Positions 1 to 10,709 of a DNA stretch of 64,000 nt are shown one piece after another. Each line of letters opens with the position of its first letter. The first letter of the stretch is position 1. Location of the stretch: the NCBI GenBank assembly GCA_016800925.1, contig JABCPU010000133.1, forward strand, positions 98,772-162,771, given 5' to 3'. The position numbers and the translations under genes are program-made. A model generated the notes under the pieces. It saw nothing but the letters and a program-made list of their open reading frames with translations. It did no database searches and was not told the origin of the DNA. The DNA comes from Suillus spraguei. Taxonomy: Eukaryota; Basidiomycota; Agaricomycetes; Boletales; Suillaceae.

Positions 1-336
1 GTAGGGAAAATATTGCAATGTAGTAACGGTAAGCTCGCTGCTTTTATTATTTTCCGTCTGTTGATCACAGCTTTAGCTCTGAACTTTACACGCCCTGAAA
101 TCAACAAAAAAATTAAAGGTTCAGATATCTTTGTTTGTGTCTTTCATAGCGCTATAAAATCTGCTAAACCATGAGCTAATGTTCCCTTGTGTTCAGACAA
201 CCATGGCTACCAGTCGCAAGGTCCCCTTGAAGCACACAAAATCGAAGGACACGCAACCAGTGCAACCAGTGCAACCACCTACATGCACTGCAAGTGGTCG
301 ACAGCAACACCCGACCAAAAAAGAAAACTACCATGG
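1..336. other. Unassigned sequence left of the Copia remnant
   Basis: No recognisable gene. An open frame from 179 to 361 on the + strand reads as a basic, Gln/Pro-rich peptide beginning MFPCVQTTMATSRK, and 335 could act as a splice donor (GTAAGT). It could be the first exon of a gene cut off by the repeat stub at 337-386, but nothing confirms it. Confidence 0.3.
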
Positions 337-386
337 TAAGTGTCAAAAGATAGGGTTTTAAGCCCAGCACCAATATGTTTGTTACA
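337..386 (+). repeat. Family A LTR-like unit, 3' stub
   Basis: About 50 bp match the last part of the family A units found complete at 20092-21056, 36638-37594 and 41017-41979, ending in the family terminus TTTGTTACA. The rest of the unit is missing, so this is a truncated copy. The Copia coding remnant begins directly after it. Confidence 0.6.
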
Positions 387-391
387 GCATC

Positions 392-580
392 TTCAACCTG
401 CTCTACTGCCCTACTGATGATAATGTGGCTGATGCCTTTACCAAGGCCCTGACCCGACCTTGCCTCCAAAAGCTCAGGACCCATATGGGCCTGGCTTGTG
501 CTCGTGGGGGAGTGTTGGAATCCGAGCGATCCAAGAGGGAAGAGGCCGAAGGATCTGAGATAGGTACCAGCGGGAAGTAA
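392..580 (+). pseudogene. Copia polyprotein C-terminus (RNase H end)
   Basis: The frame encodes FNLLYCPTDDNVADAFTKAL, then RPCLQKLRTHMGL, and ends at TAA 578-580. The PTDDNVADxFTKAL block is the hallmark of the extreme C-terminus of Ty1/Copia pol, just before the 3' LTR. Integrase, reverse transcriptase and nearly all of RNase H are absent; the left side is cut at the family A stub. The reading frame overlaps the start of the LTR (TGTTGGAA at 513), as is usual in this group. It is non-functional. Confidence 0.8.
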
Positions 581-1979
581 TAAGAAGAATGGTCTGAGCG
601 CAAGGCCAGAATGGCCAATAGCATGTGCCAGTGTGATGACGTCATTACGCTGTGCAATATGCTGTTTGATTTCGTCGCACTACAAAATATGCCATATTGA
701 TTAGTTTTATTTTCATTGCTATTCCACTCACCTTATAGTAGGTGCTCAAGCGCAAAAACATCTCAGTTCTTTTCAAGAGACTGAGATGTAAGTACCTAGT
801 CACAGGTTGCCGTTTGCCCAGGCTAATGAGCGCTTTAGTTACCTTGTTATCTAGGTACTTTAACCGTTGTAACGAACATATTGGCGCTGGGCTTAAAACC
901 CCATCTTTTGACACTCATCTCACGTCTATAGGAGTTACCACTTGTCCATGGCCGTCTTGCTCCTTTAGCATTACCGGCGGCATCCCATGCTTACCGCACA
1001 CTGTACCGACTACCGCACCATTTTCCACATACTGATGTCCTCCCATGTCCTTGCTGCGTCCGCATAGCTCCATTTGGTGCGTCATTTGTTTTATATTTGT
1101 TATCACTGATTCCATGGCAAGTCTTATTACATGTTGCCTCGTGCCACAGCGCCTCGCGCTATGTTTACATATGGCGGTTACTACACTCCAGCGCTACTGA
1201 TCTCGCCTAGAGTATTCCGGATACATATGATTTAGGATATAAGCACCGCGTACCCCGCACAATACAGCACCTGATTTTACACCATTGCATGTACTATAGG
1301 TCAGGATTATTGTCTAGCTCTGGATCTACCCAGTAGTAGACATAGTCTTTAAAAGTTTCCTTATCGCTCGTTAATTGATCACGCTCATTCTCCATTACCG
1401 CTGGCATACCACTGGACTTTTGATTGTTATTTTGACTGAACTTCTCATGCACCACTGCTTTACCGCTGAAAGTACCATGGCCTTCTTTACTGTTTCTTTG
1501 CACTGCTCGCAACCTTACCGCTACCGCTGATATCATTGCTTGACGCAACTGTTTCTGACTATATCTCGACCATAGTAGCACCACTACACATGACACTAGT
1601 TCTGGCAGCATCATTGCTGACCACGGCGCTTCATTCGCACTGAAGTTTGACTTGAACTTGACCATACTAATAGGCATCCACCTTTAGGGTCGAGCGCTCT
1701 TGTTTTCACCAGTGAAGCAGACTAGACAGAGCGCAAGACTCACATACTAACTTAGGAGGTAGTTTATTTACAGCCCAGGTTAGGTTGTATCTTTACACCG
1801 TCAATAAGAGTTCTTTTCAAGAGACTGAGATTCACCTTGTTATCTAGCGCGCCCGCTCCCTCCCCGTTCGTCTCATAATCCCAGACTGAGATTGTACCTT
1901 GTTCCTATAGACCCTTTCTCCCGCCCTCATTAGCCTCTTATTACAAGATTCACTGTCCTTACTCCGAGGTCTGATAACA
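513..1979 (+). mobile_element. Copia 3' LTR, split by a family A unit
   Basis: The LTR starts TGTTGGAATCC at the end of the Copia frame and probably ends GATAACA at 1979. Without the inserted 930-bp unit (868-1797) it is about 540 bp. It contains a CRE-like TGACGTCA near 637. A module resembling 'caagagactgagat ... accttgttatctag' occurs at about 771-853 and 1815-1850, with a weaker third copy near 1885-1912. The right end is inferred only from the TG...CA rule, since no second LTR is present. Confidence 0.5.
868..1797 (-). mobile_element. Family A LTR-like unit, copy A1
   Basis: A 930-bp unit bounded by TGTAACGAACATATTGG and GTTGTATCTTTACA, with no coding capacity. It is flanked by a 4-bp target duplication CCGT (864-867 and 1798-1801). 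It is the reverse orientation of the copies at 20092, 36638 and 41017. TG...CA ends suggest a solo LTR, but no copy here has an internal region, so a TRIM-like non-autonomous element is also possible. Confidence 0.8.
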
Positions 1980-3761
1980 GGGATGCGAACTTTTTATTCC
2001 AGTGATACAACTAATGTGAAGATCCAAGTTGTGACACTGATAAATAAATGACGGTCCAGATGCATATGAATCACTTGACAGCAGTATGATAAGGGCAATA
2101 ACTTAGAGGCGGCAAAATTCAAATTCTACAGCCCTCCACTAAGAGTGGCATTCACAACTGTGGATGCAAATACAATGAATGATGTGTACCTCAGTGCACA
2201 GTGATTATATATATATTCCGATCATTTACAAGAGAATCCAGTTAGTCCTGAAGGTTATGTGTTGTTCCTAAGAGAGCAATAGATGGGATTTTTTGTCAAA
2301 AAAATAAACAATCAACAAAATAATAACCCAAATGACGGCTTGCGAGTTCAACACTCGGAACATTTTCTTGGTCGATGATAGAGGACGGTCACTAGTAGGT
2401 CCCTGCCAGTGAGGGGCAAATAAGCTAGCCTGGGGCGAGGTTCTGTACAAAACATGTTTAAAACACGAGGATTGATCTCATTCTACACATCCTGACCTCA
2501 GCGGTACTATGGCTATTGCGTCTGGGGGTTAACAGATGAGGGACCTCGCTAGAATATTTTTCAGCTGATGTGACAAAAATTTACAATGTCCAGCGACAGG
2601 GGCCAAAGACAATACCGAGGAAAACGTACTCCGACTCAGAATATGCAATGTACACGAAGGTGTGCAAGTGGGCCCGGGAATCGCAAGCGTTCAATTAGCA
2701 TTGGTTCGAAATTTCATATAGAATTCGTTAAGGTTAAATAAATGAGCACGAATTGCCAACATATGAAATGTAATAAAGGTCGACGAGATGATGAGATGAT
2801 TAACAGAATGTGTACCACCAATATTATCGGCATCGGAGAAAGAGGGAAAATAATCATCTAACATACAAAGTTCAGCCACACCCGGATTATGAGCGATCTT
2901 AGGTCAGATCGCTGAGGCCTATGCCTAAATTGAACTGTTGATCATGATGTTCCGCATGAAATTTTCGCATACAGCCATGCGCCCCCATAGGAACTTTACA
3001 CGTTGCGTTGAGGGCTTCATCGAAAAACGTACGTTGACGAACGCATGAAATACCAAAACTTGTTTGGGGCGGCAAAAAAATGAACCAGATCAAAGGGATG
3101 AGCCTGTGCTGTCCAAGGACCGAGTGATCGATAGGGTATCAACTCTCATACTAGACATACTTACCAGATGATTTACCCCACAAGTTAGCCCAAGCATGCA
3201 GACCGATTCAATCCTAGTCTCACTCCATACGATAATGGATGTACGTGACGGCCTCAGGGTGCGTCACTCGCGACCTTTGGAACGAGGTCACAAATTGAGT
3301 TCGGCACGAAGCTTGAAATCAGGAGTGCAGCGGTTAGTCATGTAGAAGTGTTGACCCTCGCACCTCGTCACTTAGTTGCTTATTGTTGTTTTTCAGCACG
3401 AGTGGCGACCTATTTTGGTATTCTGTTTTAGTCTTCCAGTTCTTCTGCATCTCACGCGAACACGCCGACAGAATTCAGGTGATACAGAAACCTGCAGAAG
3501 AACGGGTTTGGGGAACCACAGCATAATGGTTGAACGTTGAGTCTCAAGGCATTAACGCAAAAGAGTAGATATGTTATGCATGAGCGCTCGGGTGTTGACC
3601 TTGCGGCATCGGCCGACAGCCTAATACAGCAATTTCAGGAACAAAATCTGTCTCAAGTTAACGTCGACGTCAGACAAACAGTAGAAGTGTGATTCATATA
3701 TAAAGATTTTATTGTGAGTTTCACTTCTTATCAGCGCCATTTGAGTTCACCATTTAACGTG
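1980..3761. other. Non-coding stretch
   Basis: No gene, RNA or recognisable transposon was found. The open frames are short and have no family signature. The last 150 bases before 3762 probably hold the promoter of the EOS1 homologue (TATATAAAG near 3699). Confidence 0.5.
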
Positions 3762-5287
3762 ATGATGCTAGAATCGACCTCGTCGAGTCTCGCAATAAGC
3801 AAGGCTCGCTCAAGACGACGGTCGCATACCTTGAAGCTAACACCGGCTTCTGGCACACCTGGCCTAAGCTCAACTTCGTGTTCGCATTCATCTTCATCTT
3901 CCTTACCTTCATCTCCAACATCGTGCAGCAAACCGCCATACTTACATTTGTGCGACTTGCTTGCCTCCGCAGACGCTGGCGCACACACCTCCCAGACAAG
4001 TCCTTCTGCAGTGACTACACCACCGTTGTTACTACGGAAATCCTCACAAGGTTTTATCGTTCCTGTTACATTGATACCTTCCATGCGCAATCACCACCGT
4101 CCACGCGAACGCGACTTGCTCTCCGAGAATCGTCACCAGGAACTAAGTGCAGATGATGATGAAGACGCGACCAATATTATATATACCGCTAGACGCACTC
4201 GAAGCAATCAAGATATACACCGTCACACTAATACACGAGTAGTGAAGGACTCACGAGCGAGTGGGTTTCATGCGTTCCTGAGCGTGGGCCTTGGCTGGCG
4301 GAAGCCCAAGTCAGAGCAGATAACGACTGCTCCGGGACAATTAGGTGCTGGTGAAACTGAGACAGAGGCTGACGAACCTGTGAGGGTTTATCGGCATATA
4401 CATAATATCTTTCTTACTTGGACACGTGTTTACAGCCGCGACATCTTCCAACGACGCGTATCCTACCTGCCTCAGATCCATTGATTCCACCAAGCACTCT
4501 GACAACTCTACTTTTTGACGCATCCCGCCTCTTGTCCATCGTTCCTGCTGCATTAGGCGCGCTAATAAATGCCTGGTGTGTGTGGAAGCCTCCAGGTCTG
4601 GACTCAGAACATTTCGCTCCAGGTTCGTGCTCTCGAATAAATCGGGAACATGATAGTTGGGGTCGCATCTCTCTCCCAGACAGAGCCGATTATCTCCTAG
4701 CTGTACTTTGGGTAAAGTTTCATTTTTTTGAGATGCTTAATCTCCCAGTTGATATTTCTTACTTACAGGCATTGCTGACAGCGCACCAATGCCTCCAGTT
4801 AACAACCGGACTCCTTCACCGGTGGCGCGCCTACTATGCCCCTTTATCTACGCTCATCCGCCTTCTCGCTTTGCAGGCCATTTGTTGGCCTGCAACTCAT
4901 TTTACGCTCGACATCCTTGGCGGGCTAGGTTTTAATATTGATATCGCATTCTCTACACTAAGTATCTTGGATAGCACACTGCTGCGTTGGACCACAATAC
5001 GTCCAGATGTATGCTGGGCTGTCATTGGGACGACGACGTGCATTTCTCGCAGTATCCAAATATGGGTGACAAGCAACCTTCTCCCATCGGACACTAGCAC
5101 CCGCGCGTCGGCAGTTCCTGATCGTCTACGGCCCCATGTGAAACTAAAGGGTGAGGATACACGCAAATTGGTTGGACGCCGGTGGGATTGGGGTATCGTT
5201 GCAAAGGTATGTATGTTACCTGCAGGGTGCTTGTACTTTGTCATGGCGTGGATCGGTGCATGGAGGAGGGAGACCTGGAACTGCTAA
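3762..5287 (+). CDS. EOS1-type N-glycosylation membrane protein
   Basis: This is a multi-pass membrane protein of the EOS1 family (ER protein linked to N-glycosylation and oxidative-stress tolerance in yeast). Three exons, 3762-4379, 4436-4711 and 4769-5287, join in phase 0 through canonical introns of 56 and 57 bp and give 470 aa. The first 200 residues are Ser-rich and low complexity. The conserved core follows: SDPLIPPSTLTTLLFDASRL, DYLLAVLW joined to ALLTAHQCL, RWRAYYAPLSTLIRLLALQ, then VIGTTTCISRSIQIWVTSNL and a final RRWDWG...LPAGCLYFVMAWIG. I chose the ATG at 3762; an upstream in-frame GTG at 3714 is not a plausible eukaryotic start. There is no frame break, unlike most genes in this window. 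Family recognition is from memory of basidiomycete homologues. Confidence 0.85.
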
Positions 5288-6089
5288 AGCTAAAAGTCAC
5301 TTCCATCTGTACCTGTTGTGTAGTTTTATGCATTGACATCCCCGTATGTCGAATATTCATCCAGCCATAAGTGCTGTGTCAAAACGCTGAGATCAAATCA
5401 TGAATCTTGTGCAGCCATTCCCTAGATTTTCTTGAGGGGAAAACATGTTTTTATCGACGGGAACAGGATTGGGCCTAGCATCGGGATAAATAACCTGACC
5501 CGGTTGTCCAGCCCATTGAGACCATGTGTTCCGAACCTGTTTCAGTGCTCCTTGTCAATTCAGGTAACTGAAAGAATATTGATACAAAAACTTTCCTTCC
5601 GGCGGTACTGATTGGACAAGGGCTGAGACGATCGCTGAGATCAAAAATCTGCATCCGTTATTTCCAACAGCAGATGGTTACACTACGGCCCAGTTCAAAG
5701 TTTTGTCCCTGAAAATGTGGGCGCGTCAGGGTGCACTATACCTCAGGCAGATCATTTCATATGAACTACTCTACATCATGAGAATGTGGTATCTCTTTAT
5801 GACGAAGTACTTACAGAAGGGTTGTGGGCTAATCAAAAGCCAGCCAATCGCGAGTGCCCATGTGTAGTATGTTTTAGTAATGAGAAACGGGAGACTACTA
5901 TGCACGGTTACTGTTTTGGAATTTGGAGATAGATATTTTAACTAGCAGCAGCTATAAAATGGATGAGCACAAAACTGAAGAGCAACCAACAAAAGAGAAA
6001 ACCCTCACTTAGCTTAAAGAACTCGCATTTTTGACTGTAAGGCTCAGCTCGCCAACATGTAGAACCGACTGCTGACATCGAGGATCTAG
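5288..6089. other. Intergenic, nothing recognised
   Basis: It holds the 3' flank of the EOS1 gene and the upstream region of the small secreted-protein remnant. I see no coding or repeat signal. Confidence 0.5.
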
Positions 6090-6316
6090 ATGAATCTCTC
6101 AGAAATTATTCTCCTCGCACTCGCGGCTGTTGGTCCCCTTAGTGCACGAGCCATGCCCGACTCCGAGACACTGACAATAACAATACTTGCGTCTGGGGAG
6201 TGTGCGGGGGTCTCCCGTGCCCGGGAACGGATATTGTGACCTCCCAGAGTTGCACCTCAAACGGTGGCACGTCAACTCAGTACTGTTGCAGCACATCAGC
6301 TGAGAAAGCATTGTGA
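6090..6316 (+). pseudogene. Small secreted Cys-rich protein, frameshifted
   Basis: The ATG at 6090 starts MNLSEIILLALAAVGPLSAR, a clear signal peptide with a hydrophobic core and an Ala-x-Ala-like cleavage site. The frame then runs to TGA 6237 with little cysteine. In another frame the same DNA reads NNNTCVWGVCGGLPCPG and, further on, QYCCSTSAEKAL followed by TGA 6314-6316, giving six cysteines including a CC pair. The simplest reading is a roughly 75-residue secreted Cys-rich protein with a one-base frameshift at about 6170-6180. No named family is claimed. It could be a candidate effector remnant or an assembly error. Confidence 0.5.
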
Positions 6317-7033
6317 CGCAAACGAGGTACGAGGTCTAGGTATGTCAGCGATGAAACTCTTTTATCAAAACACGTACTGAGCGCAAAATAGGAATGAAAT
6401 AGTTCTGCTCACACGCAAAAATTGCGAGGAACCATCTCCCAAATATTCTCACAGAATGTAGGCTAGCGCCCTTGAGTAACCTTTGTGAAGATTGTTTTAG
6501 TTATCGCCAAGAAATCAGACTCGTTTATTGTACAGACTTACGGATCGAGACCAAGAAAGGACCACCTGCACAATAAAATGATGTTCGCAATAGCTCTTGA
6601 AGTATGATTGGATTTCACCCAGTTCAATGCCCGAGATACGGGGAAAATTCTGTTCCCTCCTTTTATGTTTCCATCGAGTCCTCTGCTTGCCCAATATCGT
6701 CCAATGAATATATTGATTTGGGCTCTACCACGCGTGTGAGCAAAGAAAAATAAGAAACATGAAACACCAGATGGCTGATAATGTGTCAGATCAGTGAGAA
6801 CGCCTGGTCACACTTATCACTCATCTGTCAAAACAGGGTGTCGACATCCTGGAGACCACTTAGTCGACTAATTTGAGGTCGATCGTCTGACTGAACCAAC
6901 CTATGGTTGACCACTGTCAAACAGTCATGTCGTCAACAACAATTGTCTGTATTCAAACATGATTTAAGTAGCTTCTATTGGCCTCCGAACACCTTGTGCA
7001 ACTCGCAACCGTTCGAAAAATTTCTTGATAAGT
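6317..7033. other. Non-coding stretch
   Basis: AT-rich sequence without a gene or recognisable repeat; it leads into the tRNA-like tandem array. Confidence 0.4.
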
Positions 7034-7513
7034 TAAGATGAATCTCTAAGTAAACCACCCATGAGTAAATGTCAAGGTGTGTTCTGATAGAAAAATACAT
7101 TGCAGGTTTCGAACCTACACAGTCCAAAATAAACAGATTTTGATTCTATCAGGCTAAGATCAGTCATGTGAACTTCTAAAGAAACCATCACGACTGAATA
7201 TCAAGGTGTCTTCTGATAGGAAAAAACTTGTTGTCAATAGGTTTTGAACCTAATAGAAACAGATTTTGATTCTGTGGTGGCAACCAACCTGGCTAAGACC
7301 GGTTGCGGTGAAATTCTAAAACATCCATCCATGAGTGAATATCAAGGTGTATTCCAATAGAGAGAGAAAAACTTTGTCGTCGGCAGGTTTGAAACCTGCA
7401 CAGTCCACAGATTTTGACTCTGTTGTGGTAACCACCTGGCTAAGACCAGTTACGATGAGCTTCGAAGAAACCATCCGTGAATGAATGCCAAGTATTTCTG
7501 ATAGAAAAAAAAT
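7034..7513 (-). repeat. Tandem array of tRNA-like units
   Basis: About 3.4 copies of a 135-150 bp unit start near 7034, 7170, 7309 and 7458. On the minus strand each full unit holds a tRNA-like core (about 7102-7166, 7236-7306, 7383-7452). Units 2 and 3 have an A-box-like TTAGCCAGGT. All three have an anticodon-arm-like CAGA-loop-TCTG with CAA in the loop, and a T-arm-like block. Units 1 and 2 match the B-box consensus exactly (GGTTCGAAACC, GGTTCAAAACC); unit 3 has one change. A run of 5-6 T lies shortly downstream of each core on that strand, as expected of a Pol III terminator. Acceptor stems do not pair well and unit 1 lacks its D loop, so these are not intact tRNA genes. Confidence 0.55.
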
Positions 7514-7798
7514 GTAGTTCAGCCAGGCTATACTGTGATATTAATACATTATATAGCCTACAGTGGTAACAAAAATGTGATACAATAGTTGCTGAACTGC
7601 ACAGTGTACTTACAGGCAGTAGCAGCTGATGTATCACTGATGTATCACTGGTGAATCCGAAAAAGATGCTTGCATCCAATTCGTTCCTGGTTCTCTGGGT
7701 TCTTTCTGGTTCTTTATATTTGTCAGCTGATGGCTCCTTAGATTTGTCAGCTGCCAGTGGTTGGTTCCTTCTGTGTGAGCCGACTTTATTTGGTCAAT
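7514..7798. other. Low-complexity flank left of the Harbinger element
   Basis: It contains direct repeats such as TGATGTATCACTG (twice near 7628-7650) and a run of GGTTCTT words. No gene is seen. Confidence 0.4.
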
Positions 7799-7812
7799 GG
7801 GTGACTTCCCGT

Positions 7813-8844
7813 TAGTGCTGCCGTGGTCCGGTTCGGTCCAGTTCACAGAGGGATGGGCGAAAACCAAGAACCGGACCTAGGTCCGGTTCTACCAGACTCG
7901 ACGAACCCTGAACTGGACCTTTGCGAACGGTTCGGAATGGTCAGGTCCGGTTATTTTCAGGTTCGAACGTGAACCAAACCTATTTTTTTTTACAGGGAGC
8001 CAAAAAAAAACATCGATATTTTACAGCGCGCAACAAAACGTAGATAGTACTTGTACTCATAGCTACAAATCCACAGCTGCTTCTGCCTCAACTTTGTGGA
8101 AACATGGCCATTCCTGTATCTTTACTTTTGTCAGCAAGGTTTGTGAAGCGGTTCACAGCCTATTCAAATTATAAATATATATCAGACTGATGAACGCTGA
8201 TTAAACAAAAAAAGGCTTACTGGACTTAAGAGTATCATGCGATCAATACACTTATATAGCGAAGCCCAACAAGTCCTAATCCACTGCAATAATTCAAGCT
8301 CGGGGACATTCTCTTCTTTGCAGGCCTTCTTGAAGAAGGCACGAGCTTGAGGCAATTTCCGAATCTAATGATACCAATCAGCGAGAGCGTAGAATAATAA
8401 TGTAGTACATACCTGCTCAATGAGTGTGAGGGCTTTACTGAGTGAATCACCAGTGTTGAACACATCATCTTTATTGGACAGTAGGAGGTGCGGGATGTGA
8501 GCCTCTGGACAGAATTCAAAGTCAATACAAATCTTGAGGATCCAGAAGTCAAAGTGACCATGGGGAACCAGACAGAATTCAAAGTTGGTGCAAATCTCGA
8601 GGATCCAGAAATCAAAATGACCATAAGTGTGTGCCTCAACAACATCGCAAGGAAGCTTTGGTTCACGGTTCGGAACAGTTCGGGAAGGTCCAAACCTATG
8701 TCTGAACCATCCAAGAGACAGCAGACTGCGAACCTCATTCTGGTTCGGTCCGTGCAAATTGCAGAACCATGGACCGAACCAAGGATGAACCTGACCATTG
8801 GTCAGGTTCAAACTGTGGTTCGGGACCGGACCATGGCAGCACTA
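7813..8844. mobile_element. Non-autonomous hAT element in the Harbinger TIR
   Basis: The terminal inverted repeat is TAGTGCTGCCGTGGTCCGGT on the left against TAGTGCTGCCATGGTCCGGT on the right. An 8-bp target duplication, CTTCCCGT (7805-7812) and CTTCCCAT (8845-8852), matches the hAT rule with one G-to-A change. The 1,032-bp body is full of gttcggtcc/ggaccgaac words and has a 60-bp internal duplication (from 8511 and from 8571). Open frames inside carry no transposase motif. Confidence 0.85.
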
Positions 8845-8971
8845 CTTCCCATAGGCAAAAATAATGTAGAATAGAATATAATTTCACATATTAGGAAGGT
8901 GTGCCACAATGCCAGGTGACATTTCATCACCATTTGAAATTCATCAAGGGTCTACCCCCCAATAAACCTTA

Positions 8972-9010
8972 AATCTGTAGGGGGGGGGGGGGGGTACCCC
9001 CCTACAGATT
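8972..9010. repeat. G15 homopolymer in an inverted repeat
   Basis: AATCTGTA, then 15 G (8980-8994), then TACCCCCC, then TACAGATT. The outer arms are perfect complements and six of the G pair with the six C. It lies in the left arm of the Harbinger element. The G run is probably a slippage product. Confidence 0.6.
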
Positions 9011-9271
9011 ATTCTAATGGGAATAAACTCAAACTTGCCTTTTCAGGATCACTCACACCAGCGATATCCACTGACATAATCTTACCTTCTGTTGTCCAGC
9101 GCTGTTTGATACTTCACGGTTCCCTCGTACACACTGGCAACTACTGCATGCCTGCACAGAGTTGTACAAGTTTGTACAAACTTGTATAGGCTCACAGAAC
9201 TTGCATACTTACTTTCTTTCTATAGGCACTAGTTTGGCTGTTTTATGATGGGCCGAACATCTGAGCCTCAC

Positions 9272-10430
9272 ACTAGTGCTCGCCACTTGCTGCCCACCAA
9301 GGACAATGGTGCCTCCTACATTTCAATATGAATGTATGACGGACAACTGTCCAATCCAAAGGTCCCCCCGGAAATTTTCACTAGTGCTTGCGGACTGCGG
9401 TACCTACTTAATTTGCCACATCAACAGATGACGGACTGTTACAAGAACACCTTCTTGCGCCCCTACTATCATTTTTCCTCCTATGCGTCGCCGTCTACTC
9501 TCGTCCCAACGAGGCCCCCACCCTTGTCCTCTGCTACCTCGTCTGGCTTGCCGTCGTCACTCCTTACCTCGCCTACACTCGCCTCCTTCATCGCCGCTGA
9601 ATAAGCCCTCTTCGTGCACCTTCTACCTCCTTCGCGCCTATATGCACCTCTCCCGCTTTGCGCACTTCAAGCGCCTCCTCTGCGCTGCAACACGCGCACC
9701 CTCTTGGTTCACGGGAACCCCTCGCCTGCTTTCAAGGACCTCTTGGTATCGTCTTATGCTTTATCCTTTTACTGTTTACCTTTCTTGACTCATGCGTTGC
9801 CTCATTGGCTCGTACCCTTTATACCTTCAGCTCCGCACTTATGACTCCTTCATGCACATGCACATTCTCATTGGTTGATATGCCTCTGACTCATTTACGA
9901 GCATGCGTCCTCTTATTGGCTATCTGACTTCATACTTAATTCAGCGATACTTACATATTTGCGCTCCGCTTCAATCTTACGTATAAATACGCGCAGATAG
10001 CCTTTGTACTTCTTTAACTTGAATCTACTTGATCTTCGACCCTGAACTTCCTTTCGATAAGCTTTTCATAAGCTTATTGTCTCTATTCAAATTTCGTAGA
10101 AGCTCATCGCTTCTACGTCTTTGATCGTTGTCAAGAACCTTGTCCCTGTGACGTAGGTCGTGAGACAGCGCATAAGCGCCCACCTCCAACCAACGCAACT
10201 AGCACACTCTGTGCTAGGGGACCAATACGCACGGGCTGCCGCTCTTGATGGAGTGCCTGTCGCAGACACCACTGAAGTCCATTAGCACCTGGCTAGGTCA
10301 CTAATATGGACAACTATCATCCAGTCCAATAGTGCCCTTGAGAAAATTTCACCAATGCTCGTCAAGGGAATATGGCACCTCCCTATTTTGCTATATCAAC
10401 ATATGATGGACAACTCGCATCCAGAAATTT
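9272..10430. repeat. Three ~110-bp imperfect tandem repeats, split by unit C1
   Basis: The units start 'actagtgctcg' at 9272, 'actagtgcttg' at 9380 and 'accaatgctcg' at 10351. They share a 'ggcacct...', 'atatcaacatatgatggacaact' and 'ccaatccaaaggtgccc...gaaaatttc' order. The second unit is cut by the family C insertion at 9437. They form the left arm of the Harbinger element, upstream of the Myb-like gene. Confidence 0.5.
9437..10308 (+). mobile_element. Family C LTR-like unit, copy C1
   Basis: It begins TGTTACAAGAACACC and ends near CACCTGGCTAGGTCACTAATAT. It is the reverse complement of the copy at 42027-43903 over its whole length. GGAC flanks it on both sides (9433-9436 and about 10309-10312). 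It carries a TATA-like TATAAATA near 9983. The Ser/Pro-rich open frames inside are non-coding shadows. A solo LTR is likely. Confidence 0.65.
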
Positions 10431-10709
10431 TTGATGGCCTACAGCTGTCAGACTCCTGGCATATAAAGAGATGCTTTTTGAGGAGTACAAAGTGAGCATT
10501 CGTTGATTTGGGTCCTTTCTCTCACTAACACTACACTCCGAAATTGAAGTTCTATACTCATGGTTGACTTACACTACGACAGCGCTGGCAATGCATACAC
10601 TTGTGACTGAACTGGGACATGGCAACCACACCCTGGTATTGCACAGACCATTGCATGCCATTTATCACACATCTCACAGCCTGCTCCACCTGAGCCACTC
10701 ACTCCAAGG

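Noticed and set aside
758..789. Hairpin ACATCTCAGT ... ACTGAGATGT with a loop containing TTCAAGAGA, like a vector shRNA loop
   Set aside because: The same module is repeated without the left arm at about 1808-1838 in the Copia LTR, so it is part of the LTR repeat structure; no vector sequence surrounds it.
3714..3761. GTG start for the EOS1 gene
   Set aside because: A non-ATG start is not needed; an in-frame ATG at 3762 precedes all recognisable sequence.
4897..5244. 115-codon minus-strand frame
   Set aside because: It is the complement of the conserved EOS1 core.
7034..7513. CRISPR-like direct repeats
   Set aside because: Units are 135-150 bp with tRNA-like content, similar along their whole length, and the genome is eukaryotic.
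8235..8811. 187-codon minus-strand frame as a hAT transposase
   Set aside because: It is made from the gttcggtcc-type repeats and a 60-bp duplication and lacks any hAT motif.
9483..9927. Overlapping Ser/Pro/Leu-rich open frames on the + strand
   Set aside because: They lie inside the family C repeat; the second copy at 42027-43903 does not preserve them.
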